In this document: positions 47,356-59,699 of the stretch, piece after piece
Position numbering within the stretch: the first letter of the stretch is position 1
Layout: every line of letters begins with the position of its first letter
NCBI GenBank assembly: GCA_951230915.1
Contig: OX579641.1
Coordinates: forward strand, 558,001 to 622,000
Origin: Antitrichia curtipendula
Taxonomy: Eukaryota > Streptophyta > Bryopsida > Hypnales > Leucodontaceae
Direction: 5' to 3'
DNA length: 64,000 bases
Made by a program: the position numbers and the translations under genes
Notes under the pieces: generated by a model
Databases searched by the model: none
Told to the model about the DNA's origin: nothing
What the model saw: only the letters and a program-made list of their open reading frames with translations

Positions 47356-50300
47356 CTAGTACGTCTCTTGCGCAAGTAAGTTTTTTTCCACAGATAATTC
47401 GATGGCTCCAATTAGATTGGCGATGGAGCTTCTATATGGTAGTCGTTGGAGAGTAGTGAGCCCTACAGCCTCCCCCGTAGTGGTGATGAAGGCATCTGTG
47501 CGGTCCACAACTTCACGCTTGGAACGGGCTTCTTTACGTAAGACCACTTTCCAACCAGGTTTGTCAAGTGCATCGGAGAAAAACACTTGCGTGGCTTGGC
47601 TGGGAAAGATGAATGGCTCTGCCATGCGAAGGAGCTTATGGCGGAAGTTCACCATAAGGAATCCAGTGTCATCACGCACATATGTTGGATTCCCGCGTGT
47701 ATCATGCGGTTTCACCCATTCACACTGCAAGAGAATGATGCGCGTATGCAATGCGTCTTAATCTAACTCCAGTATGTCCTTCAGCACGCCCACGTAGTTC
47801 ACAGCAGACTCAGGAGCACCTTCTGCAGGCATTTTGAACATGGATGCTACACCGCTGTTGTAACTTACAAGTCGGACGGTTGTGTCATCTTCAACACGGA
47901 AGTGGTTTCCAAAAGTGGCAATGCGTGCGTACCGAGTTGCTCTCTGGGAAGGTTTCCTGCTCAACAAGAAACCATCGAGGTCTTCATTGTTCCGCCACTG
48001 AGGGTCAGACTGCAGCACGGCGTTCTCAATCCATTCTGCAAGGGGCGCTATTCTTGGATTTCTTCGTTCCTCCTGCATCCACTTACTGCAGGCAAAAAAT
48101 CCCAATATTTAATGCGGTGTGGTTTTAGAACAGGGCCATGCATGGACTTACGATCACAGAAAGCGGTGCATTTTCTGCAAGAAGTCACTGAAAACACGAC
48201 TTCAACACTACTTCACTGAGTCATTTACAAGTCGTACAGACTTGCCGAAGGCAGAACGTAACTTCATCCTCACTTGAACACAACTTCGGAGTCAGAGGAT
48301 CATACAACAGACTCTACATGGTGCCCAGGCGGTTTTAGTGACATGATTCAGGCAAATGTAGGACGGAGTGCTAAAACGAGCAAACATTGTTTCATAAGGG
48401 CTGAATGGAAACTTACGCATACCAATCCTGCATAATAGAGGCATTGGTCAACACATATTGATGGGCAATGTCTCGCAGCTCAGTTGTCAAAACATATGGC
48501 TTCCCACCACCTTGGGGGACCTCCTCGGCATCACCATACTCTTCGTCTTCGTCCTACACTCGTCTTTGCGTGGCCTCAAATTTATGGAGGTACTCAGTAA
48601 CGAAGCCTATACACTCGTCTTTGAGGTAACACTCTGCCATGCAAGCCTCAGGACGTGCCAAATTGCGCACATGATTCTTCAGTACCTTCATGTACCTTTC
48701 AACCGAGTACATCCACCTTGCACTCACCGGTCCACAAAGGTCTAACTCTTCGGCCAAGTGATAGGGGAGGTGAGTCATTACGTCGAAAAATGAGGGCGGA
48801 AATTCTATCTCCAACAACGCCATGCTCTCTGCAACATCTTTTTGCAGGGATGCGAATTCCGCTGGGTTGTAAACCTTCGTGCAAAGGCGACAAAAGACCT
48901 TGCACATACGCATGACAGCCAGACGTGGACCAGGCTGCATGAGACCTCTTAGTGCCAATGGCAGAACCTCTTGCATCAAGACGTGGTAATCGTGTGACTT
49001 CAACCCCCCAAAGTTCTTCTTCTGAATGCACTTGCCCAAGTCCAATCCATAGCCACTAGGGGTCTTCAACAACTCCAAGGTTCGCGCAAATTGATTGAAC
49101 TCATCATCTGTTAGCACATAGGACGCTCTGGGCTTCACCATCTTGCCTGGCCTTCGAGGATTTGGAGTTAGCCATAAGTGCGGTCGTACATTGCGCCTTT
49201 GTAAATCCCGACGAGCTTTGACTATGTCTTTCTTCCCAGTTATGGTCTTCAGCAAATTCTTTGACACGTTCATTTCGCAATGCATAACATCGAGTGTGTA
49301 GCGGATAAGAAGATGCTGTGAGGTAAAAAACATTAAGACGGTCAGTAACCAGGGTGTCCGGGGTGAATGCAAGAAAGACTAGTACTATTTTTTGTCACAC
49401 TTGACATGTTGGACTTGTTATCGGCTATAACTTTTGAAGAATGAATCCAATTAGCTTGAAATTTTTTTTGGAGATGGCTAACCTAATCTTGTTTAGATCC
49501 CTTATTTTTCAAAAATATTTAAAAATCATTTTATATTTAAATTTCAATTTAGCTAATTTGTCACACTTTGCAGTTTAGGGTTTTTAGTACTAGGGAGAAT
49601 CCAAACTTAATGATCTAGATCTGAAATTTCTATGGTCTATTCCCATAGTAGGAAGTCATGTATCTACCAAAGGAAATGTAAAAATATTTTATTTTATGCT
49701 CTCCACATACGTGCAAACAGGGCTCCCTTGCGCGCGCAGTTCTGAACATTCAAAATTGTTTCAAGATCATTTTTTTGGTGAAATGTCTTTCCTATAAAGT
49801 CCTCCCAAATGGAAAATTTTTAGTTTCCTTAAAAATTGTTTTTCCTATTTTTTACAAATTAAAATGTGAAAGTACCTATTTTCATGAGATTTTGCACTTT
49901 TCCAATTCTCCTACTTAGAGAATTTTTCTATACTTTTCCTTCCTAGGGTAGCTTCTTCTTAAAGGTGTATACCTTGAACAGATTTTTCAGATTTTTTAAA
50001 ATTGTTTTTCTAATTATACAGTACTTCCAAAAAAAACATGAGTACTGTGGAAAACGCTACGCAAAGTGGACGGTCTTTCTTGCATTCACCCTCCGCAACA
50101 AAGGCAGGAATGCTATTACACAGACCCTTTGTTCTTAGCAACCCTTACACCAAAGTCACACTTGAGTCGTACCACAGTGAGGGGTGAATAGTACGTCTTC
50201 TGTACTACTACACAATTACTTAGACGTGAATGAAAAGACGTGACTCAGTTGTCTGGCAACCCGGCATTCGGCGGCAGGTCAGAATTGCACTATAGTAGTG

Positions 50301-52435
50301 GCAGAGCATGCATGAACTGCGGAAAGTGGATTACTGCAGTCCATTTGCATAGGGACAATTGAGAAAAAGTAACCATTTCCTCCTCACCGCTAGGCATTGT
50401 TTCTTTTTCATGGTGGAAAACTTTCTTTACTATAAACATCTTGTACCTACAATCGGTCTGAGGTACTGAAAAAAAAATCCACGTTGTGCAAGTAAGTCCT
50501 GCGAGAACGGAATGTATAGCTTGCAAGCACATGTCTAATGCATTATAGTCACGCTGTTTAGCAGTTGTGCTACAGACGTGTTGCAAAAATGACTTTTAAA
50601 TGACTTCAACATGACTTCTACAACACTCTTAAATGACTTCAGTGCCCGGGTACGACTGCTTCATGACTCCAAAGACTAACGAAGACTCACCTTCAAATAC
50701 GGCAATCTGTGCAAAATGCTCAGGTGCTTCACACCATGTATTTTGGAGGGGTCTCTTGGCGCTCCATCTCTGCTTCCACGTGATTTCCAAGCTTCATAGT
50801 CCGCTGCATGCTGCATTTGTTCCCCAACTGAAACAGCATGCGGTGGAAGGCGGTCTTCCCTGTGGCCATTGAAATGTTCTTTCATGGTATCTGATCGGTA
50901 AGGATGATCAGGTGGCAACCAGCGCCTAGTGCCCCGGTATGTACATTTCCCAAGTTCAACGAAATGCTCAGCACCCAAATCCATGCCGCACCATAGGCAG
51001 GCGGCATAACCTTAGTGTGAAAATCCTCCTACTGTGCCGTAACCAGGGAAGTCAAGAATAGTCCAGAGGAGCATGGCACGAAGTTGAAATGACTGATGTC
51101 CCACGTCCTTTGTAATGTCGTATGCAAGAACGCCACCCCACAACTCTAGAAGCTCATCCACCAGTGGCTCCAAATACACATCGAACACTTCTGAAGTCAC
51201 GGATTCCCTACCTGGAATTAATAGGGGAGTAGAATGAAAAACTTCTTTGTGCTCAACCATGGGGGAAGATTATAGTTCAACAATAGAACAGGCCATGTCG
51301 ACCAAGAAGACCTGTTCTGAGAGAATGGGTTCACTCCATCAGCCGCTAGCGCAAAGTGGACATTTCTCGGATCACTAGCAAAAGTCGGATCCATGTTTTC
51401 GTGGAAGTGTTTCCAGGCCTTGGAGTCGCAAGGGTGCCTCACAAGCCCGTCCCCTCTCTCTTGGTCACTCTGATTCTCAGCATGCCAGAGCATCAACTTC
51501 GAAATGGCTGGGCTTCGAAACATTCGTTGAAGTCGTGGTATGATTGGAAAGTGCCGCAAAACCTTCAAGGGGAAGCAACGGCGCTCCTCGTCTCTGTAAC
51601 GACGTCCGCCACACTTGGGGCATCGAAGGGCATTTTCATATTCACCTCGGAAGAGCATACATCCTCACTTGCAGGCATATATACTAATGTAAGTCAAACC
51701 CAACTTTGAAGTGACTGTTTTAGCAGCATGGTACGTCTTCGGCAAAGTGTTCTGCTTTGGGAGGATATGCTGGTTGAGGAGGCTGAAGAGTTCGTTGGCA
51801 CAATTGTTGCTCACTCCGTGTACAGTGCAAAGATTCATGAGCAAGACGGTTGCTGCCAAGTTGCTGCATTGGGCACCAACATACAATACCTGCATTGACT
51901 CCTCTAGAGCCGTGGCGTCAAAGTTGACTTCGTCAACAGCTCCCTCTGCATTCATTTCGCTAGATTCTTGAAGGTCTCCAACTACGTCATTGCCGTCTTC
52001 CATTATGCACTCATGGATGGAATCCGCCGCTGCAAAAGCATCTGTTACTTCCTGCTGCGCCCTCTCTGCTGCAACTTCTATGCTAGGCACGTCTTGTATT
52101 GCTTGGTCGACCATGCCTTGTGTGTCGACAGTAGCATCCACTACCGGTGCACCTTCTTCGACTGGTTCCCAGAATGCCTGCTCCCATTCATCATCGGAAG
52201 AGTCTCGGTCACTTGGTCCTCTCCAAATCCGACAATTCGCATGTCGGACATTTTTAATGAGATGGTCTCTCACATTTTGTATTAATATCTTCCAGCGACC
52301 TCGACATTTATTGCAGGGGCAATAAATTCTGGTCATATTGCACTGTGTCACACGTTGATGCTCCCGAATCCATAGTCGGTCATCACGTAGTCGTTGCCTC
52401 CGACTGTTTGAGAGAGGTAAGTGTGCTGGAATCAT
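47356..52435 (-). pseudogene. CACTA transposase, TNPD/Tnp2 type
   Basis: Three blocks joined by GT-AG introns: 50691-52435, 48418-49315 and about 47356-48085. Block 1 begins with a transposase-associated domain (YCPCNKCRGRW, HLIKNVRH). Then come the Tnp2 hallmarks: RFPLKVLRHFPIIPRLQR-like text, ASDPRNVHFALAADGVNPF, TWPVLLLNYNLPPWLS, VYLEPLVDELLELW and LLWTILDFPGYG. Block 2 has YTLDVMHCEMNVSKNLL and a DUF4218-type end (WMYSVERYMKVLKNHVRN, PEACMAECYLKDE). Block 3 is the C-terminal region (VRLVSYNSG, FFSDALDKPGWKVVLRK). In-frame stops are at 51665-51667 (TGA), 51012-51014 (TAA), 48554-48556 (TAG) and 47758-47760 (TAA), and a frameshift lies near 51235. The start ATG at 52435 is tentative. Confidence 0.88.
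49361..50091. mobile_element. Small inverted-terminal element in a Tnp2 intron, 731 bp
   Basis: Begins GGGTGAATGCAAGAAAGAC and ends with its exact inverse (50073-50091). TCCG flanks both sides (49357-49360 and 50092-50095). The interior matches 22930-23600 in the MULE. It lies within the intron between Tnp2 blocks 1 and 2, 46 bases from the splice acceptor. No coding capacity. The superfamily is unresolved. Confidence 0.8.
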
Positions 52436-55004
52436 CGTTTGTCGTGGACAACACCTCTATGGTTGTCAACTGAGATTCAAAGGGACGTTTAAAATGGTCA
52501 AAACTACGTCGCAAGTATGTACAACTCCGGTGACCGCTTGTAGCTTGTCCTCAATGAATGTGACTTCAGGATGACTCCTACATACTGCTTCATGACTTCA
52601 GCATGACTGAATCCATTGCTTCATGACTTCGCTCAGGCTGACACGACTCTAGAATGACTCGGACGTGACTCAAGAATGACTTCAACGTCATGTTCAACAG
52701 TGCCAGCTTTCGACAACAAACATTGCACGCTGGACAATTTTGCATTCAGTAACACAAACTGTGATGGCTATACATTGACTGCACACTATTAATTTTGATT
52801 CAAATTTGGGTGATATTCCAAAATGTAGTGTACAGAGGAGGCACAAACAAAAATGTATGAGCCACTGACTTCTGTAGAAATCAATTTGGCATGTGCATGG
52901 AATAAAATAAAGAATAGCAATCCCAAATACTTTACTTCTTTCAGATGAGCATCTCAGGTGCCTCACATTTATACGCTGAAGGAATACAGTGTTTGAACAA
53001 AGGATAGCCTCAGAGTCGAGAGCTACGGTTTCTACATATAAGCATATAGCCTGGGCATTCTGATTTGGGACAGTGGGGTGAGGCTTCAGCGTTGCAGCTA
53101 CCTCTGATGTCCACAAATCCTGATGAACACATGCCTCCCATGTGCTTGAATAATCGCGAGGGTCTAATTTGTCCAAGTTCATCACGGATGAAAACATGTC
53201 TAATGCTGTATTGAATACCTACCATTCTTGTCGCGTAGATGTAAGTGCTAGATTTGGAGCACAAACTCCAATGAGGTGTGGACCACGTACATGAATGGAA
53301 CTGACATTATGTACACAAGAAGTGAGAATCTCAGTTTCTGCCATACTCGTGCGTAGAGGTCGTGGCACTATTGCTTCGTCCTCTGAATCTAGTGTTCTCA
53401 TCCTCTGTCTCGTCCTACAAAACAATGGAGCAACCTTCAGAACTCTCTTCTTCGGCATGTTCTGGAAGGTCCTTCCTCGGCTCCTAAGTATTGTCTGATC
53501 CTAAATCAATATGCCGTCCATAATTATTCAAACGGAGGCCTCTAACATGGATTCAGAACTCGGATTGATGTTGTATCGTCGGTCATGTTCTACACTACCG
53601 GTGAAGAAATCCCAATTTGTCGAAACACATTGCACGCACTGATATGGTCTTTCCTATACTAGGTGCATGCTACGTGGACATGGATCCTTAAAATGTGACT
53701 TCCGTGTGACTGCCGGTAGAGTCACAAGTCAGTCGACCACATGAATGACGACTACAGGATGACTTCTATATAAAGACCACGGAGATTCCGGACCAGTGAA
53801 GACAAGATGCACTTACCTACAGTGAAGTCCCGCGCCAATGTCAATCCACCTCCACGTATAATGCCCTGCCACATTACACATAGGAAGGTTAGTTACGCTA
53901 CAAAGTATATGTGCAGGCTGAAACTGCCATCTTGTATGCATGTTTGAAGGTGTGATGCATCACCATGGTCTATGCTTGACCTAATACCATCTTTTAGCGA
54001 CTGCAACAATGGATTCATGGATGATTAGCCAATGGGGATGGGGGAGCGGTAATCCCTATTCCATTTTTTTTTAGCTTCGCGATGTCACACACAGTGTCAT
54101 GTGAAAAGTATTACCCTTCTTGTGAACGGATAGTCCTAAGGGTTTTGGCACGTAATTATCAATGAAAATCGTCTGTTTTACACTCATATTCTATTTGATA
54201 GAATATGCAATGTTTTGGAAAAGTCACCATCTGTGTTCACGTTATACTCACAGGGGTTGATGCTTCTGATGTCATTCCATGAATGTGTATTATCCTCTTT
54301 GCAGGGAAAACTTACACACGATTCCGGACCATTAGGACTTATACCTCTGCAGACTGAAGCACTACCGTGTACGACACACAAATGACGCTTCCACACTCGG
54401 AATTTTCTGCAGAAGTCATTTATGAGTTCTATATCTCATATTGTGACAGAGAAATGACTCCACAAAGTCATTCAGGAGTCGTGAAGTAATTTCAATGACT
54501 TCGGGGTGACTTCAAGGTGACTGGACTTTGACGTTAGAGCGGTTTCTCCAGAAGTGGACTCAGAGGCAGGGAGGCCACCGCCTTCCGGTCCGTGCACATT
54601 AAATTCCACGCCGACAGCTAAGAGTGCAGGTGGCATTCATCATTGGGTCCTCAATGATTTCAAAACCGGGAGAGACGCACTTCAATGGAGATGAGCACTT
54701 GCTCGGTGTAGCGGACAGTGTTTACTGCGGAAGAGCGCAGCACTCCTGCCACCAAATCCAGTCATTTATGATCAGTTAATTTAGAACACCTCGAAAACCA
54801 TCATTTCACTGATCACTCACTTGTGAATTCGCCTTGACAACACAAAGATTGGAAGAACTTACAGAGTTACAGATGGATCACGCTTTCCACAAGATGACAC
54901 GGGAAGCACAGCGCTCGCTCCGCGATAGGGTAGGCAAGTGATTTGTCGCAGCTCTGATCAAGTGAATTGAAGAAAGTGCGTAAATCCAAGCATTGGCGAC
55001 GCTC
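52436..55004. other. Central region between divergent CACTA genes
   Basis: About 2.6 kb between the Tnp2 gene (minus) and the plus-strand genes, so promoters for both may lie here. It is rich in TGACTTC and TGACTGC motifs (52550-52690, 53690-53770, 54410-54530). A short minus-strand frame at 53219-53458 (starts MPKKRVLKVAPLF) might be an upstream exon of Tnp2, but nothing supports a function. Confidence 0.45.
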
Positions 55005-55127
55005 ATGGAGTCACTGCCAGAGAGCCCGCCTCATCCGAAGACTGACTACGAGCTCTTGCGAGACCAGAAGAAGGCGGAGATGCTCATGGCCCTGGAACCC
55101 GTACTGCGCGCCAGACAAGAGTTGTGA
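55005..55127 (+). CDS. Short open frame, possible first exon of a CACTA plus-strand gene
   Basis: Forty codons with ATG at 55005 and TGA at 55125-55127: PHPKTDYELLRDQKKAEMLM and a Leu/Arg-rich end. The DYE-LR pattern followed by Lys/Met resembles N-terminal segments seen in proteins next to Ptta/En/Spm domains, but it is too short to be sure. A splice donor before the stop cannot be fixed. Confidence 0.3.
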   Translation: MESLPESPPHPKTDYELLRDQKKAEMLMALEPVLRARQEL

Positions 55128-56007
55128 ATTGCGGTTCCCCTCGGAAGTCTTGTGAACTTCTCAAAGTTGTGGTTCTTGCATGCATGCAGTCCCTCCCAAA
55201 GTCATGAACGGTCTTCTCTAGCTTGGTACATGCATGCAGTGCCTCCCCCTCGTCACTATTTTTGTACAATTACTGTACAGAAGGTTGAAGCTCTTAAATT
55301 GACAACTAGTATCCTTGTTGTGTACACTAAGTCAGATGTTCGGTCATCTTCTAACTACACGATGTCCCATGGTGCTTTGAAATTTTTTGGGGGGAGGGGT
55401 CAATGTATCGACGTCGTAGTGTTTTTAGTGTCAAGGCATTAATTTCGCTACTGTCATTTTTCTTGGGTGGCGCGAAGTCATTCCCTAGTCGCGATGAAGT
55501 CACGTTCCAGAGCTTACGACTTTGACGTGACTACAGTGAAGTCAGGAAGTAGTCATGAGAGAGTCGCGCGCTCGGAAGAATGGGCCTACAAGCCGTTTCC
55601 GTTGCCGGTCCACGTGGAACCTACTGCCGCTGGGTGTGCGCCTTTGAAGAGGCTAGCGAGAAACCCTAATGGCACACACTTGCGTTGTCTTGTTTTACAA
55701 TCATGGTAGTGAGACATTTTTCTTGAATTCCAGAGCGAGAGGGGTGCTCGTGTATGCTTTAGCGTCGCCTGATTTCTTCAAGTTCTTGCAAGTTCTCCAC
55801 AGTGTACATTACCCACCTGCTGCGCGGTGGAATTGCAGGGACGGCGACGAAGCAAGGAAGAAGCCGCCCCGTCATGCCATTGCCAAGAGGAAGACGAAGG
55901 ACGCGCTTCTCCACAGGCGGACAATTCTCCCGAGGCGAGGCCTTCGAGGACGCACAGTGAAGTAGCGGAGCGCAGCAAGCAACCGCAGAGATCGGCCAAA
56001 TTCCGAA

Positions 56008-57410
56008 ATGGCAAGCGAGCGGGACTCCTCCTCCGAGGCGACAGAGTCCAATGACGAGGCCATCGTAGAAGGTATGTTGCACCTTGCAATCGCTTGTAAC
56101 CTTGAGCGGCAATTCAAGGATGCGGATGGCGCAGGTAATTTCTTAGACAGGGATTCCCTGTTGTGGTTTGAGGGTTTTTGGCACTGCATTTTGCGTTGTC
56201 ATAGGAGGACATATGCGCCTGCTGATTGCAACACGGCTCAGTTATGAGCGTCCCAGTCTCGCGCTTCTGAATGCACTTGCCCAACCAGCATATTCGTTAC
56301 TGACTGGTTTTAGAAATCAGCGTCTTGTTACATGTTCATTTTGTGCATCTTTCAAGTTTTTTCCAAGTGCAACTTCAAGTCGCCTAGCTCATTGCTGTAA
56401 TGTGCTTCTTTTGTGACTGCAGTTAAAACCCCATTACAAATAATTTAGTTGCTTGTCCAGCCCCGGGATTAGGGTCCCTCCTCAGTGGCACTCACTTTTT
56501 GGCAGAAAAACTAACTAGCGCGTGCAGTGCTCCTGCCTTTATGCAGATGACATTGAGTCGCGAGAAGACTCTAGCAATGACAACATGGAGAAGAGCGATC
56601 CTCTACTGAATCGCAAGTCCAAGTGGGCGAAATTTGGTGGCCCGTCCAAATTGCCAGCGAAGGAGAAGTCTGTGAAGGCGTTGGAGCCGGGATGTCCACC
56701 AAGCGCGACTCCGTACGCACTGGGTTGGACGTGGCAGCCGGCTCAGTGGATGCCTGCACAGTCCTCCCAACCACCACCCACTTGGAATGGGCCTCAACCA
56801 CCCATGACTACAGCGCCATGGTCTGAGAGTGTTGGAGGATCTTTACAAGACAGTGAAGACAGGGCTTCACGGAGGAAGCGACGTCAAGTATACGAGGCGG
56901 GGAGCTAGAATTGCGAAGCGGAAGGGAAGAAGCCAAATTATATTGTTGTTGGCGAAGGTGGTGAAGTGGATGCAGGGTGTAAGGGAAAAAACGCCTGGGA
57001 TGAGGCAATCTGGGACTATACCCCAAGGATGCTGGATATGTCCTGCACTACTTGGTCCAAGTAGGACCCTTACGCTGTTTGTAAGCTCAGAGAAGCTCTG
57101 AAAAGTAAGTTTGAATACAGGGGTCAACCCCTCAGCTTGGTGGGCTTCAAAATCGAGTTTATGAATCAAGTTTATGAAGTCTGAACGATCTCGCTTGAAG
57201 GTGAAGTGGCTAGCAGGACAAGTCGATTGCCCTGACCACATCAATGGTTCGCAGTGGGGGAGGTTGAAAGACTACTGGGACACACCTGCCCAGCATATGA
57301 AGTCGCTGAAAATGAAATCCGCTCGGCAAAGTGTGAAGCCAAGCCACGTCGTGGGAAGGAAAGGGAAAGTTGGCAAGGAGGCTACCTTGATAAGTACCTG
57401 GCTGTCCTAG
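56008..57410 (+). pseudogene. CACTA-encoded protein with Ptta/En/Spm-type (TNPA-like) domain
   Basis: Exon 56008-56071 (MASERDSSSEATESNDEA) splices in phase to 56547 onward. A Pro/Trp-rich segment (YALGWTWQPAQWMPAQSSQ) is followed by KNAWDEAIWDYTPRMLD, DPYAVCKLREALKSKFEY, and, after a frameshift near 57175, RLKVKWLAG, WGRLKDYWDTPAQHM and SHVVGRKGKVGKE. That last part is the plant Ptta/En/Spm transposase-type domain (W...L..YW ... R ... H..GRKG). In-frame TAG codons occur at 56906-56908 and 57062-57064. TNPA-like proteins bind subterminal repeats. It is likely followed by the exons at 59967-62291, possibly in one transcript. Confidence 0.72.
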
Positions 57411-57482
57411 GTTTTTTTTCTAATTTTTCTTGTTGCCTTTGTTTCTTCTGAGATGTGTGAACGTCACAGCACTGGAGCAAAC

Positions 57483-57644
57483 CACTAGTAGAAAATCTGA
57501 AATTTCTGTTGTTTTGGTCGCGTTGATGATCAACAATTTTCTACTGATTTTGACAAAAATCAGTTGATTTTTGTCAAAATCAGCAGAAAATTGTTGATCA
57601 TCAACGCGACCAAAACAACAGAAATTTCAGATTTTCTACTAGTG
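57483..57644. mobile_element. CACTA-type foldback MITE, 162 bp
   Basis: CACTAGTAGAAAATCTGAAA to its exact inverse at 57644, with almost full self-complementarity. AAC flanks both sides (57480-57482 and 57645-57647). Inserted just downstream of the Ptta-type coding block. Confidence 0.93.
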
Positions 57645-58106
57645 AACTGAAAATGCCATTGATTTGCCTTTTGTGGCATTGGATTGTGCAAAGAGAATCC
57701 CGGGAAACGGCTCCAGGGATCACTAATCTAGCGGAAGGACTCAACTTCACTCCACCCGCTTGTGAAGGGAGACCAGTAAGTGCTTTGTCAACCATTGTCT
57801 TCCCCCCCACTGTCTTTTTGTTTTAGTTGTGTGTCATTGAGTAGGGGTTTCTTCTTTCTGTATTTGCATTGCAGTCACTTTGAAGTCGTATGACCCGATA
57901 GGAGTTTTGGGAAAGTCATTTTTTTCCGTTGTGACTGCGGCATGACTACGCTGTGACTACGGCATGACTATAGTGTGGCTGCGCAATTTTGTGAATACAT
58001 ATGGATGACTAATCGCGTGAATCTTGACCTCTATGGTTGTTCATAAGCCGTCTGATGCAGAGGATAGCAGTCTACGCTCCACGGTTGAGTCTTTGAAGCG
58101 CAATGT

Positions 58107-58298
58107 CACTAGTAGAAAACGCAGGAATTTTGACAGAATTTTGTTGATTTGGACGTATTGATCCGGTCACTGTTTTGTTGATTTCAACAGAAATCTGTTA
58201 CAATTAACAGATTTCTGTTGAAATCAACAAAACAGTGACCGGATCAACACGTCCAAATCAACAAAATTCTGTCAAAATTCCTGCGTTTTCTACTAGTG
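58107..58298. mobile_element. CACTA-type foldback MITE, 192 bp
   Basis: CACTAGTAGAAAACGCAGGA to its inverse at 58298, nearly perfectly palindromic with a centre near 58200. TGT flanks both sides (58104-58106 and 58299-58301). Confidence 0.92.
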
Positions 58299-59066
58299 TG
58301 TTTTGGCATAGTAGAAGAACTTTTTTGAAAAGATTTTGAACTAAAAAAAGGTAGCAATTCAAAAAAGCTTTCATCTCCAAAATTCCATTTGAGATTTGAA
58401 GATTTTCCTCAAAAGTTTTGGACAAAGTTTAGAGAGAGGTTAGGAAATCATCACTTTTGACATTTTTGACATTTTCTAACATCTTCTCTGAATTTTGTTC
58501 ATAGCTTTTGATTGGAGGATCAAAACTTCAAACAAATTATAAGAAATGAAAGTTTTTTAGAATTTACAACTTCTCTAAGTTTAAAAGTTTTTCCAAAAAA
58601 TCCTTTTACTATACCAAAACGACTTCCAAAGTCTTCTGAATTTACCAAAAAAACAATTTCCGATACTTCTCTAAAATTTGTTCATAACTTTTGATTGGAG
58701 ATTTGAAATCTCAGAAAAACTGTTGGAAATGAAATTTGGTTCAATTCCACAACTTTTTTTAGTTGGAAGTTATTTGAAAAATGTTCATTTACTATGTGCA
58801 AATAACCTCCAAAGTCTGCTGACTTTATGGAACACCGAAATGTGTACTTAATTTTTTTTCAACAAAAATCTGTTGATTTTGTCACTGATTGTCCAAATCA
58901 ACCAAAAAAAAAAATGTCGCCATTAACAAAAAAATGTGAAGATTGTCCAAATCAACAAAAAAAAATGTCGCCATTAACAAAAAAATGTGAAATCGGACAT
59001 TGCAGTACCCAAATCAACATAAATATGTTGATTTTCTGTTAATTTGGACGTCATTTTCTACTAGTG
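58299..59066. mobile_element. CACTA-like remnant with one terminus
   Basis: Ends TTTTCTACTAGTG at 59066. Its interior (58320-58800) shares the GGCATAGTAGAA / inverted-repeat module of the 4181-5867 element. The matching left terminus with TAC duplication is not found, so it may have lost its left end when 58107-58298 inserted, or 58107-59066 may be one rearranged element. Two copies of TGTCGCCATTAACAAAAAAA-like sequence lie at 58915-58990. Confidence 0.55.
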
Positions 59067-59660
59067 TACAAACATTAGAACGAGAAAAGAGAGTGGAAGT
59101 CCTGACCCCTGGGTCATCTTCCTCTACTTGGTTCCTAACCGTTTAGGTTTCCCGTTTTCGCCGTAATCCTGGGAGGATCTGACCGTTGAACAGTCATACC
59201 TAATTTCTGGTAGAGCCGTTGGATTCAATAAATGCTCTACTAGCTTCCGGTAGGTCCCACAACCTCTTTCGGGACATGTCTGCATCCGATCTCATCATTT
59301 CAAGATATTCCCGGGTACTGATCCAGATCCTCTTCCGATTCCGGTTCTCGATAAAAACAGGAAGTCTTAACTTCCTGTTAACATAGTTATCTCTCTACAA
59401 CTACACCTATTGTAAGGGAATGTTAATCTTGATAAGATTCTTGGGTTACACCTCTACAAACCAAAAAAATGTATCAATACTAATTCATTCCCCCATCTTT
59501 CTAGGTAATTAGGCTAATCTCCACATTTTGGTCTACAACAAGTAGGTTCCCCCGACTGCTACATTTTGTCGTCGGACAAGCCTAGACCGCGTACAGGTCT
59601 TGCGACTGACGTTGAGCGTGAACCTGACCACAGTGAGGATCAATGTATTGGCCCTATAGA
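59067..59660. other. CACTA interior, no coding domain seen
   Basis: About 600 bases between the MITE cluster and the next plus-strand coding block. Pyrimidine-rich, probably intron or spacer. Confidence 0.45.
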
Positions 59661-59699
59661 CTAACCAGAGAAAATATGCTCCACACCAGAAACTGCGGT

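Noticed and set aside
58107..59066. One CACTA element spanning the whole interval
   Set aside because: The inner 58107-58298 copy has its own perfect TGT duplication, while the right end at 59066 is followed by TAC, so a single simple insertion does not fit.
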